From the NCBI GenBank assembly GCA_963580285.1, contig OY757026.1, forward strand, positions 63,055,396-63,119,395: a stretch of 64,000 nucleotides of DNA, written 5' to 3'. The stretch comes from Lucinisca nassula (lineage: Eukaryota; Mollusca; Bivalvia; Lucinida; Lucinidae). Of this stretch, positions 33,321-44,640 are shown one piece after another. The translations under genes were made by a program, and so were the position numbers. Under the pieces are notes generated by a model, which saw nothing but the letters and a program-made list of their open reading frames with translations, was not told the DNA's origin and ran no database searches. The stretch's first letter is position 1; each line of letters opens with the position of its first letter.

Positions 33321-33471
33321 AATCTGACAGTTTGGAAACTAGATGTGAGATACAAAAATAATTCAGATCATGAGAGGCTTCAAAGGTTTTCTCAAGAAAC
33401 TAACACTTGCTGGTGTGGCAGTTGGCGGGGGTGGCGTGATCTATGCCTATGTTAAAGCCAGGTCTGGAAGG
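33321..33471 (+). CDS. GPD2: GPD2 exon with start codon (mitochondrial glycerol-3-phosphate dehydrogenase)
   Basis: First coding exon of the FAD-linked inner-membrane glycerol-3-phosphate dehydrogenase, which oxidises glycerol-3-phosphate to dihydroxyacetone phosphate and passes electrons to ubiquinone (glycerophosphate shuttle). A good acceptor (TTTATATTTCAG, 33320) precedes about 49 bases of 5' UTR, so a non-coding first exon should lie upstream. ATG is at 33370; translation MRGFKGFLKKLTLAGVAVGG, then GGVIYAYVKARSGR: a basic start (R2, K5, K9, K10) and a hydrophobic segment, as expected for an inner-membrane targeting N-terminus and like the animal family. The donor is GTGTGT at 33472, phase 0. 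The next in-frame exon is at 38457. Confidence 0.88.
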
Positions 33472-33631
33472 GTGTGTATACATTTTACTTGAAAGTCAAG
33501 AAAAAGAAAATGACAAAAGACAGAGCTGGTAAACTATTTTTAAATGCTCTCACGAAATCCGTTACCGACTTGACAGAAACAGGTTTCATAGACTACTGTA
33601 ATGATTGTAAGTATTGGGACAGACAGGCCTA

Positions 33632-33712
33632 AGAAAACAGTGCAGACCCAGATCAGACTGTTCCTGAAGGAGCAGTCTGATCAGGGTCTACATTGTTTGC
33701 CATTCCGTCTGC
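33632..33712. repeat. Dispersed hairpin MITE core
   Basis: CAGATCAGACTG TTCCTGAAGGAG CAGTCTGATC: arms of about 30 bp inside AACAGTGCAGACC / GGTCTACATTGTTTG. A close copy lies at 34848-34920 with the same flanks (GGGACAGACAGGCCTAAG). Confidence 0.85.
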
Positions 33713-33987
33713 ACTTTTTGGACTCCTTACTGGATCATGAAACAAATTTAAGATTTTAGAAGAATTAGGTGTCTGAATTTTTAGAATTTTTATGGTAGTA
33801 TGAGTTTAATACAGTTGAATGATCTGTGTCCTGTTGTTCAAAGCTAACATTGCTGTTAGAACTTTAATATATCCTGTTATTTTTTGCTGAATTACAGGAA
33901 TAGCAAAAGTATCCATTAGACATTATACTTGCTTGAAGAGTTATCATAGCAAGGCATTAAGAGAACTCATCAGTGTATCGTTCTAAG

Positions 33988-34122
33988 TTATTTTGATTCT
34001 TGACGGGGAACATGGGATCATATTCCCCACCTAATAGCGATATTTGCCCCAGCTGTTTGGCAAGGGTAAATATCGCTTTCAGGCTGGGTATTTGAGCCAA
34101 TGTTCTCCGTCAAGAATCAAAA
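33988..34122. mobile_element. MITE with TTTTGATTCTTGACGG termini
   Basis: TTTTGATTCTTGACGGGGAAC on the left and GTTCTCCGTCAAGAATCAAA on the right are inverted repeats (trimmed here to the paired core). Inner GCGATATTTGCCC / GGGTAAATATCGC also pair. Confidence 0.8.
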
Positions 34123-35555
34123 TAAAGAAATTGTTATACTGCAAAGCTATTTCTTGACATTTTGAGCATCATTCCAATGTTTATTTTGTAGCTGACGTCA
34201 TGAGAAGTAGATGTTTATATGTTACGTCATCAAACACGCCCTTCTGAACGCACAATGTTGATCACGGCGCTCAGTGGGAAAATGTTTACGTCAAGTCAGA
34301 ATGAGAGTTTTGTAACAAAAAATAATGAAATTAAGTACGAATAATTGAAAAACAATCAAAAATTTCTATTTTATTGTGGTGTATAAAAATCATTTTGCTC
34401 ATATTTTTTATCAACTGCAGTAAATCCAATATGGCAGACATCGCAATTCAGCAAAGGCAAGCACGAGAGGGTTATAAATTTTTGCTCTCGGGGTATATGG
34501 AAAATAATCGCCCTTGCGCTGTCCAATCAAAAGCCTGGAAATGCCTTCACAGAATAACAAAGTGCATTCTTTCATATCTCCAAATTGCTATCTTTCTGGT
34601 GAAAATTTGTGATACTTTTCTTATTTGTACTCCAAACATAGGTTGTTGGTGCTCATTAGAACTGCCTCATTGAGGCACCCACGACCTGGGTCTATGACCA
34701 GAAATAAGAAAAATAACGTACGTGTATACCAGTAAACATAAAATTTTCTGTATAGTACAAAGTGGGGTGTACAGGTGTGTTCATTACACCAGACCTGTAA
34801 ACCTGATGTTACTGTAATGATAGTTAGTGTTGGGACAGACAGGCCTAAGCAAACGGTGCAGACCCAGATCAGACTGCTCCTGAAGGAGCAGTCTGATCAG
34901 GGTCTACACTGTTTGTCATTCCACCTGCATCTTTTGGGATCTCTCCTGTATCACGAAACAAATTTGTTAAAATTTTAGCAAGTCCGCAACGTGTCCGAAT
35001 TTTTAGGATTTTTATGGTATTATTGCTGATTTCCCATCCGGGGTTCTCACTAGGATTTTGGAAATTGGAGTAAAAAATTCTGTCCTCCAGAAATAGTTGA
35101 GTTTTACCATACTTTTCTATTGAGACTTACCAAAAAGTTGGGAGTCAGAAATGAAAAAGTTGGAGTAAATTACTCAAAATTTGGAGTTAACGAGAACTCT
35201 GCGATGTCGTGAAACAAATTTGCTAAAATTTTAGCTGAATTAAGTATAGCAAGTCCTCAAGGTGTCCGAATTTTTAGGATTTTTATGGTAGTTGAATTAT
35301 TGATCATTTTAATTGGCAGTTATGCCAATATTTTTGCTGAAAAATGTGAGTAGCTGTGGCAACTTACTGTTCTTAATCCTCCTTGTCTGGATCTATATCA
35401 TATTCCCTTGTTATGGCATCACGTTGTGTAATAACACCATGTAATAAATTCAGAAATCCGTTTGTGGATTAATTATGCAGAGTCCGAAATTAAATATTTT
35501 TGCCACAATCAAAATTTAGCTTGTTACAAAAAATATCAACTAGCTTTTTCAAAAC
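34123..35555. other. GPD2 intron 1, mixed MITE debris
   Basis: Contains a degraded TCATTAGAACTGCCTCATTGAGGC hairpin region (34650-34695), the hairpin at 34848-34920 and repeated phrases TCCGAATTTTTAGGATTTTT (34994, 35266). The 99-residue frame at 34374 has no family motif. Confidence 0.5.
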
Positions 35556-35559
35556 CCCT

Positions 35560-36340
35560 TTAATAAGAGCAGAAATCGGTCATTTTGAACTCAAAATTTC
35601 TCCATGTAATTTTGATATTTTCAAAAAAAGAAAATTATTTTGATATAATATAATCAGTTGTCTTTCATTCTTTAATAATTTTAATGTGAAGTATAATCAG
35701 ACAAATGAGAAACAAATAATCAAAGGTGATAACTGTCAGCAAAATTTTAACGGGTTTCGGCCGCCATTATTGGCTTCTTTTAAACTCAAAATTTATCCAT
35801 GTAATTTTGATATTTTCAAAAAAAGATAATTATTTTGATATAATGTAATCATTTGTCTTTCACTCTTTAATAATTTTAATGTGAAGTATTATCGGACAAT
35901 TGAGAAACAAATAATCAAAGGTGATAACTGTCAGCGAAATTTTGATCGGTTTTGGCTGCCATTATTGGCTTCTTTTCCGCCATTATTGGCTTCTATTAAA
36001 CTCAAAAATTCTCCATGTAATTTAGATATTTTCAAAAAAAAGAAAATTATTTTGATATAATATAATCATTTGTCTTTCAGTCTTGAATAATTTTAATGTG
36101 AAGTATTATCGGACAATTGAGAAACAAATAATCAAAGTTGATAATTGCCAGCGAAATTTTGAGGGTTTCGGCCGCCATTATTGGCTTCTTTTAAACTCAA
36201 AATTTATCATTTGTCTTTCAGTCTTGAATAATTTTAATGTGAAGTATTATCGGACAATTTAGAAACAAATAATCAAAGTTGATAATTGTCAGCGAAATTT
36301 TGACGGGTTTTGGCCGCCATTATTGGCCTCTGATACATCG
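35560..36340. repeat. Tandem repeat of about 195 bp, four units
   Basis: Units contain TCCATGTAATTTTGATATTT, TTTAATAATTTTAATGTGAA and GGCCGCCATTATTGGCTTCT. TCCATGTAA recurs at 35601, 35796 and 36012; the 216-bp unit includes an extra GCCATTATTGGCTTCT. The fourth unit is internally deleted. Confidence 0.85.
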
Positions 36341-36671
36341 CACCGGCAACACATCTCCCGGCATATTATTGTCGTCTGTATTATGGTTTTGTTTTTTTTA
36401 CCGACGAATGGACATTTTTTGCATTCGCGAAAATTTTCTTGTACAAATATTTTGTCCTCGCATTTTGAAATTCTCATTCGCATTTAGCGTAAATGGGAGC
36501 TTAATTTCGGACCCTGTTATGCAAATTAATTAAATGCTGCACATAGTGTTGTACATATGACATTCTTTAAGACATCACATTTTTTAATGGTGGAATATTG
36601 ACATTTTTGTTTTAAAGCAAATCATTAATAAAATGTGTTTTAAATGTCATATGATAATTAAAATCTTGCAT

Positions 36672-38423
36672 TCATGCTCATGTATTATTGAATTTATTAT
36701 AGCCCCGCTTTGAAAAAGTGGGGCTATATTGGATTTGCCATGTCCTTCTGTCATTCCGTGATTCCGTTAATTTGTGTTGGCTCCATAACTTTGTATCTGC
36801 TTAACATATTTTCATGAAACTTCACACAAATGTTAAACACCATAAGACAATGTGCAGAGCGAAGGAATTATAACTGTGGATTGCCTACTTTTGGAGTTAT
36901 TGCCCTTTGAACATTTTCCGTAATTCCGTAATTCCGTGATTCCGTTAATTTGTGTTGGCTCCATAACTTTGTATCTGCTTAACATATTTTCATGAAACTT
37001 CACACAAATGTTAAACACCATAAGACAATGTGCAGAGCGAAGGAATTATAACTGTGGATTGCCTACTTTTGGAGTTATTGCCCTTTGAACATTGAAAAAT
37101 GGCAATTTTAATTGTGTCCGCTTCATAACTCGAAAACCGTTTGAGATATTTTTAGGAAACTTCACACAAATGTTAAGCACTATGAGACGATGTGCAGAGC
37201 GCAGGAACCATAACTCTGCATTGCTTATTTTTGGAGTTATTGCCCTTTGAACATTGAAAAATGGCAATTTTAACAGTGTCCGCTTCATAACTCGAAAACC
37301 GTTTGAGATAATTTCATGAAACTTCACACAAATGTTAAGCACTATGAGACAATATGCAGAGCGCAAGAACCATAACTCTGGTTTTCGTATTTTCTGTGTG
37401 TCTGTCTGTGTGTCTGTCTGTGTCTGTGAACAATTTTCGTGTCCGCTCCATAACTTTAAAACCCATTCACATATTTTCATGAAACTTCACACAAACATTA
37501 AACACCATGAGATGGTGTGCAGAGTGCAGGAACCATAACTCTGGATTGCCTAATTTTTGAGTTATTTCCCTTTGAATATTGAAAAATATCAATTTTAGCC
37601 GTCTTTGCTCGATAACTCAAAAACCGTTTGAGATAATTTTATGAAACTTCACACAAATGTAAAGCACCATATTACGTGTGCAGAGCGCAGGAACCCAAAC
37701 TCTGGATTGTCTACTTTTTCAGTTATAGGCTTTTGAATATTAAAAAATGGCAATTTTAACTATGTCCGCTCCATAACCGTTTCTGATATTTTCATGAAAC
37801 TTCAAATAAATGAAAAGCACCTTGAGATGATGTGCAGAGTGCAGGAACCATAACTCTGGTTTGCCTACTTTAGGAGTTATTGCCCTTTGAACATTTAAAA
37901 AGGCAATTTTGACTGTGTCGGCTCCATAACTCACAAACCATTTGAGATATTTTCATGACACTTCACACAAGTGTAAAGCACCATGAGACAATGTGCAGAG
38001 CGCAGGAACCCTGACTCTGATTTGCCTACTTTAGGAGTTATTACCCTTTGAACATTGAAAAATGGAAGATGAAATTTAGTATAAACATGGACATTCTGGT
38101 AATGTATCATGCTCATTGAAATGAGGGACAAGGGCTCACAACTCTTAGAGTTTTTCCAGATAATGTAAAATTTTCAACAGTTATTTCTTGTTCATAACTG
38201 TTTTCTCTGCAGCTTAAATAACTTTCTTCTCTGACAGCGCTGAAGCGGGGCTATAGTCAGATCCTCTGACAGCTCTAGTTAAACGAGTTGAGGGAAAGGG
38301 ATAAAATGCGAGGCTTTAAATTTATGAACCGCGTTGAGGAAAAGGGATAAAATGCTCGACAAAGCCTCACATTTTATCCCTTTCTCTCAACCCGTTTAAT
38401 AAATTCAATAATACATGAATACT
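36672..38423. mobile_element. Palindromic MITE split by a Helentron-like element
   Basis: The left arm remnant TGTATTATTGAATTTATTA (about 36680-36699) is the complement of TAATAAATTCAATAATACA (38398-38416). The right part (38281-38416) carries its own hairpin, GAGGGAAAGGGATAAAATG against CATTTTATCCCTTTCTCTC. Removing 36700-38280 re-forms one palindromic element. Confidence 0.8.
36700..38280 (+). mobile_element. Helentron-like element with about 161-bp units
   Basis: Starts TAGCCCCGCTTTGAAAAAGT; the complementary end AAGCGGGGCTA (38243-38253) is followed by hairpin GTCAGATCCTCTGAC and AGCTCTAGTT. Units anchored on GTGCAGAG recur at 36852, 37030, 37192, 37353, 37516, 37678, 37832 and 37992 and contain CATGAAACTTCACACAAATG and GGAGTTATTGCCCTTTGAAC. 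The minus-strand frames are repeat translations. Confidence 0.85.
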
Positions 38424-38456
38424 CATATAAGATCCTCTATTTAGTCGGGACTGCAG

Positions 38457-38610
38457 AATGTGCAAGCTGCTGAAGACGCCAAGTATGCCTACGCACCATT
38501 ACCAACACGTGATCAGCTCCTAAGTAACCTTGCTTCCCAGGAATATGATGTACTGGTGATAGGTGGTGGAGCCACAGGATGTGGGGTGGCCCTGGATTCA
38601 GTGAGCAGAG
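38457..38610 (+). CDS. GPD2: GPD2 coding exon 2: FAD-binding Rossmann start
   Basis: Acceptor GGGACTGCAG at 38456, donor GTATGT at 38611; in phase 0, out phase 1. Encodes codons 35-85: NVQAAEDAKYAYAPLPTRDQ, a linker, then YDVLVIGGGATGCGVALDSV SR. VIGGGATGCG is the dinucleotide-binding loop that holds the FAD ADP moiety. The order of linker, LL.L and EYDVLVIGGGATG matches animal GPD2. Confidence 0.96.
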
Positions 38611-39269
38611 GTATGTACACTGATACTAGTCAACTCTCTATCTAGTAGATAATCTACTGTCTCAGTATGAGGCTAGAACTGGTTAAAATGACAATTTCTT
38701 TGGAATTAAGCCATAGCTCGGGTCTAAATAAATATCCATGTTACCGCTGAATTGACCAATCCGGATTAATAGAAAATGCCCAGGTTTCCACTAACCTGAT
38801 TTTTTGTGCTGGTCTTGCATTTTTTATGGCCATCTAGGAGAAAAAAAAGACTTCCTCACCTATTGACCTTAATATTTTCTAGCACTTTTGATAAAAATTC
38901 ATAAATTTGTCAATATAGCAAAACTAATACTTAGAATCCTTGATGCTGTAAAGCTCATTATTAGAATATTACAGGTATTTGGTATATGGTTGGAATTTAG
39001 CCCTTTTAAAAGATTTTTGCTCTCTTCTCATCAAATAAAAAGCTGGCAATAAAAACAAATATATTTTTCCAACCCTATGTTTTCGCCATGTTAATGAAAA
39101 CACAGCTCAAGGTGAGATTGACTAATAGAGATATGTAAGAATTTTGTATTTAAATTATGCATACACAGTTATTTCAGGGATATGTGGTTTAGGATGCAGT
39201 TGCTAGTTGGCAAAATTTATCAACTTTTATCAGATTTGTGGCCCTTTTCAGTTTCTGATAAATGTTTTT
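38611..39269. other. Start of GPD2 intron 2, nothing recognised
   Basis: AT-rich intron DNA without a recognisable repeat or frame. Confidence 0.5.
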
Positions 39270-40484
39270 ATGCCCCGGCATCATATGATGCCGGGGGCAT
39301 ATAGTTTTTCGGTTTTCCGTACGTGCGTACATGTGTACGTCCGTCTGTACGTGTGTGTGTACGTACGTACGTACGTACGTACGTGATCCTGTAACCTCAG
39401 GTTAAAGTTTTTGTAACAGGTAGAGCCTGAACTTTTAGAACTCATATTTTCCTAACCATTTGATGGAACGGGTTCATCTTTGGTATGATGATAGATATAG
39501 GTCCAAAGATTTATTAAGCAACACCCCCACCCATGCCTGTGACCTCAAGGTCAAGGTCACAGACTTAGACATTTTCGATGTTAAAGACTCAGGTTAAGGT
39601 TTTTGTAACCGGTAGACTTGAACATTTTAGAACTCATATTTTCCAAACCATTTGATGGAATTGGTTCATATTTGGTATGATTATAGATATAGGTCCAAAG
39701 TTTTATTCAGCGGTACCCCCACCCATGCCCATGGCCTCAAGGTCAAGGTCATGGACTTAGAAATTTTCCATGTTAAAGACTCCAGTTAAGGTATTTGTAC
39801 CTGGTAGAACCTGAACTTTTATGATGGCTTTGTTTCATATGATGATAGATATAGGTACAGTGTTTTATTCAGCAATACCTCCACCCATGCCTATGACCTC
39901 AAGGTCAAGGTCACAGACTTAGACAATTTTAATGTGAAAGATTTTAAAGAGCTCAAATTTTCCAAACTATATTATGAATTTGGCTTATGTATGCTATGAT
40001 GATAGATACAGGTCCAAATGTTTATTTGGCAATACCCCCACTCATGCCTATGGCTTCAAGGTCAAGGTCACAGACTTAGAAATTTTTAATTAGATATTTT
40101 AAGAGTTGATATTTTCCAAATCGTGCGATGGATTGAGTTGATATTTGGTATCATGTTAGATACCTGTCCATTTTATTCAGCGATACCCCCACCCATGCCC
40201 ATGAGCTCAAGGTCAAGGTCACAGACTTAAAATTTTTTTAATTATCCCCTCCCGGGCCATAACTCCTAAACCGTATGGAATATATTCATGAAACTTCACA
40301 GGTGCATTCATCACACTGGAACGATGTGTCATGAACAAGGTAGACAACTCTTGCATTTTTGGTTTTTGGATTATCTGCCCTTGATGCATATATTTTATGA
40401 ATGATTTGAAGTACATTTGTAATATTTTTATGAATGGCATTTGGCGGGGGCATCCGTGTCCTATGGACACTTTTTTCTAGTTTT
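39270..40484 (+). mobile_element. Helentron-like element with TCAAGGTCAAGGTCA units
   Basis: Start ATGCCCCGGCATCATATGAT (hairpin with GCCGGGGGCAT), then GTACGTACGTACG simple repeat. The end has GGCGGGGGCAT, hairpin GTGTCCTATGGACAC and TTCTAGTTT. Central units of 151-191 bp carry the exact 15-mer TCAAGGTCAAGGTCA at 39545, 39737, 39899, 40056 and 40207. Confidence 0.8.
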
Positions 40485-41048
40485 GTCTTGTTATTCCTTT
40501 ACTATATGGAATATTTGGATGAAACTTCACAAGTACAGGGCTCAAGCTAGAGGGCGACTCAGGTGAAGAAGTCGCCCTGTTGGGGCTCACTTCGCCGACT
40601 TTGGCGATGAAAGCGAAAAAAACTTCACCCGTTTTTTTTCGGTGTCTTCCTTGTGAATAGTCACGGTAAACTGACAACCTTAGATCCACTAGTGTCAGAA
40701 ATCTGAGTGATTACACTGAACAAAGCTAACTGTTTATTCTGCACTTCGTGCCAGTTGCAGTTTGGTACGGTTATTTAATTTAATTCTAACCGTTAGCTCA
40801 TGCCGCTTGAGCCACTTGCAACACGCTTAGTAGTCTTGTACTGTCATAAATCTCAGTTGATTGCACAAAGATTTTATTGCAATAAGAGCCAATTAAGATT
40901 ACACATGATTACGTAACTTAAAGGGGTATATTTTTACCTATATTTTTACCGTTAGCTCGTGCCAAAGTCCGGGTGCGGACGTACTTTGTTAAGTACTGTT
41001 GTATACTCATCGGTGACATTGACACTGCGTTAGGATTCAATAATTTTT
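40485..41048. other. GPD2 intron 2 spacer, nothing recognised
   Basis: Contains a small GTCGCCCTG / TCGCCGAC-rich patch at 40550-40610 and otherwise no supportable feature. Confidence 0.5.
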
Positions 41049-42935
41049 AGCTCGCCTGTACGAAGTACATGGAGAGCTATTGTTGTCACCTCGGATGGCG
41101 TGCGCGTGCTCGTGCGCGTTTAAGTTTTTCAAATGCATATATCTCAACAGTCACTCATCACATAGCTCTCATATTTGGAACTTTAGTACCTGGGAGGGTC
41201 TTCTGATGTTCAAAGAGAACAGACCCCTGGGGTCGTGCCCCAGGGTGGAGCTTGGGGTCAAAATCTAGAACACCTATGTAATACTGTGTTAAAGTTTTTG
41301 AAATGCTTATATCTCAGCAGTCACACATCACAAAGCATTCATATTTACAACTTGGATACCTGGGAGTGTCTTCTGAGATTCCAAGACAACACACCCCTGG
41401 GTTCATGCCTGGGAGTGGGGATGGGGTGGGGCTAGGGGTCAAAATCTAGGACAACTTTGTAATTTGTTGTATACCTTTCCCTTATTCTAACAAGTTATAG
41501 ACAGAATTGGTTATGCATCAGCCAACCAAGTGACATTGGTTCAAGTGTAAAAGGGTGAAGGTCATGGTGACCTATATTTCATGGTCCAGTGATTTTGCCT
41601 TTTATCTTGAAGACTATTTGTTGGAGAAATGTCATACCTGGGATATTAGTTCCATGTGACCCCATGATTGACCCCAAAATATATCTAGGTCACTGTGACC
41701 TATATTTCATGGTTCAGTGATTTTGACTATTATCTCGAATACTATTTGATGGAGAAATCTCATACCTGGATTATTAGTTCCATGTGACCCGATAATTGAC
41801 CGCAAAATAGATCTAGGTCAGTGTGACCTATATTTCATGGCTCATCGATTTTGCCTATTATCTTGAATACTATTTGATGCAGAAATGTCATACCTGGATT
41901 ATAAGTTCCATGTGGCCCAATAATTGACCCCAAAATATAACTAGGTCAGTGTGACCTGTATTTCATGGTTCAGTAATTTTGTCTTTTATCTCAAATACTT
42001 TTTGATGGAGAAATGTCATACCTGGGTTATTAGTTCTATGTGACCCCATGGTTGACCTCAAAATATAGCTAGGTCACTGTGACCTATATTTCATGGTTCA
42101 GTGATTTTGCCTATTATCTTGAATATTATTTGATGGAGAAATGTCATACCTGGGTTATTAGTCCAATGCGACCCCATGCTTGACCTCAAAATATGTCTAG
42201 GTCACTGTGACCTATATTTCATGGTTCAGTGATTTTGTCTATTATCTTCAATACTATTTGATGAAGAAATGTTACACCTGGATTATTTATTCAATGTGAC
42301 CTAATTATTGACCACAAAATAAATCCAGGCCATTGTGACCTATATTTCATGGTTCAGTGATTTTCCCTATTATCTTTATTACTATTTGATGGAGAAATGT
42401 CATACCTGGGTTATTAGTTCCATGTGACCCCATGATTTACCTCAAAATATATCTAGGTCACTGTGACCTATATTTCATGGTTCAGTGATTTGCCTATTAT
42501 CTTGAATACTTTTTCATGAAGAAACATCATGCCTGGATTATTAATCTCATGTGACCCCATGATTGACCTCGAAATTATATCTTGGTCAGTGTGACCTAAA
42601 TTTCATGATTCAGTGACTCTGCCAAATTGAATACTATTTTTTTTTTTTTAGAAACTTCAGTCCTGAATTATAAGTTCCATGTGACCAGCTGATTGACATA
42701 GAAATATATCTAGGTCAGTGTGACCTATTTTCATGGTTCATTGATTTTGCCTTATAATTCATACACATTGTGATTCTGAAATGTAATATCTGGCATATAT
42801 GTTCCATGTGACCTGATCACTGACCTCAAAATGTATCTAGGTGTGTGTGACCTATATTTCATGGTTCAGTAATTTTACCTTATATCTTGAAGGCGTGAAA
42901 CAGGCGAGCTATGCTGTCTGGCGACAGCTCTTGTT
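41049..42935 (+). mobile_element. Helentron-like element with 128-bp units and ERE-like palindromes
   Basis: The start AGCTCGCCTGT and the near-end ACAGGCGAGCT are exact complements; a hairpin GCTGTCTGGCGACAGC and CTCTTGTT finish the element. Two diverged longer units (41100-41460) precede about ten 128-bp units, with GTGACC anchors at 41567, 41695, 41823, 41951, 42079, 42207, 42335, 42463, 42591, 42720 and 42847. Each unit holds GGTCAnnnTGACC or a close variant. Confidence 0.88.
41560..42852. promoter_or_regulatory. Array of GGTCAnnnTGACC palindromes
   Basis: Perfect 13-bp inverted AGGTCA-type palindromes with 3-bp spacer lie at 41560, 41688, 41816, 41944, 42072, 42200, 42456, 42584 and 42713. 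Degenerate ones lie at 42328 (GGCCATTGTGACC) and 42840. This equals the consensus estrogen-response element. Binding is not shown; the palindromes may simply belong to the satellite. Confidence 0.7.
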
Positions 42936-43285
42936 AAATATAAATGGTTTATTTGTTTCGCCATTAATTTGTTTGTACATTACTTTTCCATCCATTAATC
43001 TTTTCATTTCTTATGGACAACAACAAAAGTAGGTTGCAATTTTTTATTTTGTAAGTGAAAATAATTATTACTTGCCGGTAAATATTCAGTAATTAGACAA
43101 ATTCATAAAAAAATAACTGATTTTCATCTAGCGAGGTTGTTCCCCCTTGTTTCTATAATAATAGTCTGTTACAATTGTGACAGGAACTTAGTGAAATGAT
43201 CTAACTATTACACAGAAACCTTTTTACTTTATAACACCATTCATTATAACATGGTTGGATATAACAAAATTACAGCTTGCCCTAA
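42936..43285. other. GPD2 intron 2 spacer, nothing recognised
   Basis: AT-rich DNA; a 63-residue frame at 42841 begins inside the preceding element and has no motif. Confidence 0.45.
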
Positions 43286-43289
43286 TACA

Positions 43290-43392
43290 GTAAAATTACT
43301 ATATTAAGACCACCTTTGGGACAGTTCAAAAGTGGTCTTTAAAACCACTTTTGAACAGTCCCAAAAGTGGTCTCTGATCATGGGTCACTGTA
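43290..43392. repeat. Palindrome, AAGTGGTCTT / AAAACCACTTTTGAAC
   Basis: GGGACAGTTCAAAAGTGGTC and its near complement (ACCACTTTTGAACAGTCCC) are separated by about 6 bp, flanked by CAGTAAAATTACTA / CACTGTATGC. Probably a small MITE. Confidence 0.75.
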
Positions 43393-43724
43393 TGCAGAAA
43401 ACAGAAAGAATAACTGCAGCCAACCAAATAAGCTTTTTAAAGCAGAATTAGTCTTCATTTCAGGTGGTCTTAATAGCGTAATTGATTGATACCCCTATAA
43501 AACACACTTTTCTCCAAATAGGGGCTTACAGGAGAACTCATTACATTGTTGTTGTCCGGCGTTAAGCCACACCCACTTCTCCCTAGACCCAGCAAACTTC
43601 TCCCTATTTTTACCAGGAGGGAGAAGTCACTTCTCCTAATTTTTTTGGGCTAGCTTGGGCCCTGAAGTACACATGGATTTCAATGACTTAAACAAAAGCC
43701 CTTCAGACCATGAAAATTTGCTCT

Positions 43725-43930
43725 AGGAAGGGGGAGTGTGAGCCACTGAGGGTTAACCATTTTCCTGCTGAATAAATTAATCTAGTCATGCCCATTTCTG
43801 TTTATCGACCAATCAAATTACTAAAATATAATGTATTCACTCATTTCACGAACAGAATGACAGTGTAGATCCTGATCAGATGGCTTCTTCCAGGACGGTT
43901 TCTTTCTTCACATTGTTTGTATGCCAGCAA
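43725..43930 (-). mobile_element. TTAA MITE relative, reversed and degraded
   Basis: GTTAACCATTTTCCTGCTGAA start, CGACCAATCAAATTACT, CGAACAGAATGACAGTGTAG and GATCAGATGGCTTC are the reverse order of 4593-4793. The far end is lost. GAGCCACTGAGGGTTAAC at 43730 is one end of the separate TIR family seen at 50347-50927. Confidence 0.65.
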
Positions 43931-44324
43931 TGGCTCAAAATCAGAATTAAATTCTATCTTATGGGTGCTCAATAGAATTGCCTTAAGGAGACAATTCTAA
44001 TAAGTACACACAGCATACATGGTCTCGTGCTGTGCTTTTCATCAAATATTCATAAAAACCATCCAGACCTACCCTTCATATACATGTACTTATTTTTTTC
44101 TGGCATGAAACATATTTTTGGGATTGGTCGTTTATAAATCAACCCACAGTTACTTTGCGCCTCCTTTTGTTCACATGAATATTGCTGATCATGTACAGAA
44201 TCCAGATAGAGGTTATTTAAACAGTGCTTTTCTCATTACGATAACACACCAGTGTGGCATAGTGCATTTTTCACATCTCTTAAAGGGCTACTTTTCTGGT
44301 GAAAATCCCTGATATTTTTCTTAT

Positions 44325-44640
44325 TATACCCCTGCAAACGAAGTTTGAAGGGGGTATATAGGAGTCAGCTTGTCGTCGTCGGTCCGTTACAAAAAAGTCT
44401 GTTACAAAAAACTTTAACATTGCTCATAACTTCCTTATTCTTTGACCGATTTCTTTAATATTCACACACCACACACCTTGCCACTAGTACTTAAGATTGA
44501 TATACACAAACCTGACCTTGTTTATATTGCAAACATAGGTTGGGGTGCTCATTAGGACCGCCTCATTGAGGCGGTTCTAATGAGTACCCACATCATATGT
44601 CTTGGAGCAGAAATAAGAAAAATAATGTATACCCCCATAA
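44325..44640 (+). mobile_element. Helentron-like 5' end and GAACCGCCTC hairpin
   Basis: TATACCCCTGCAAACGAAGT...GGGGGTATATAG is a typical 5' palindrome of the tandem-repeat elements, with less than one unit after it. The hairpin at 44545-44591 (TGCTCATTAGGACCGCCTC / GAGGCGGTTCTAATGAGTA) belongs to the MITE family also at 15018 and 50229. Confidence 0.7.

Noticed and set aside
36833..38131. Several minus-strand frames of 62-144 residues sharing FHENISNG and FFNVQRAITPKVG
   Set aside because: They are translations of the 161-bp satellite units and share motifs only because the units do.
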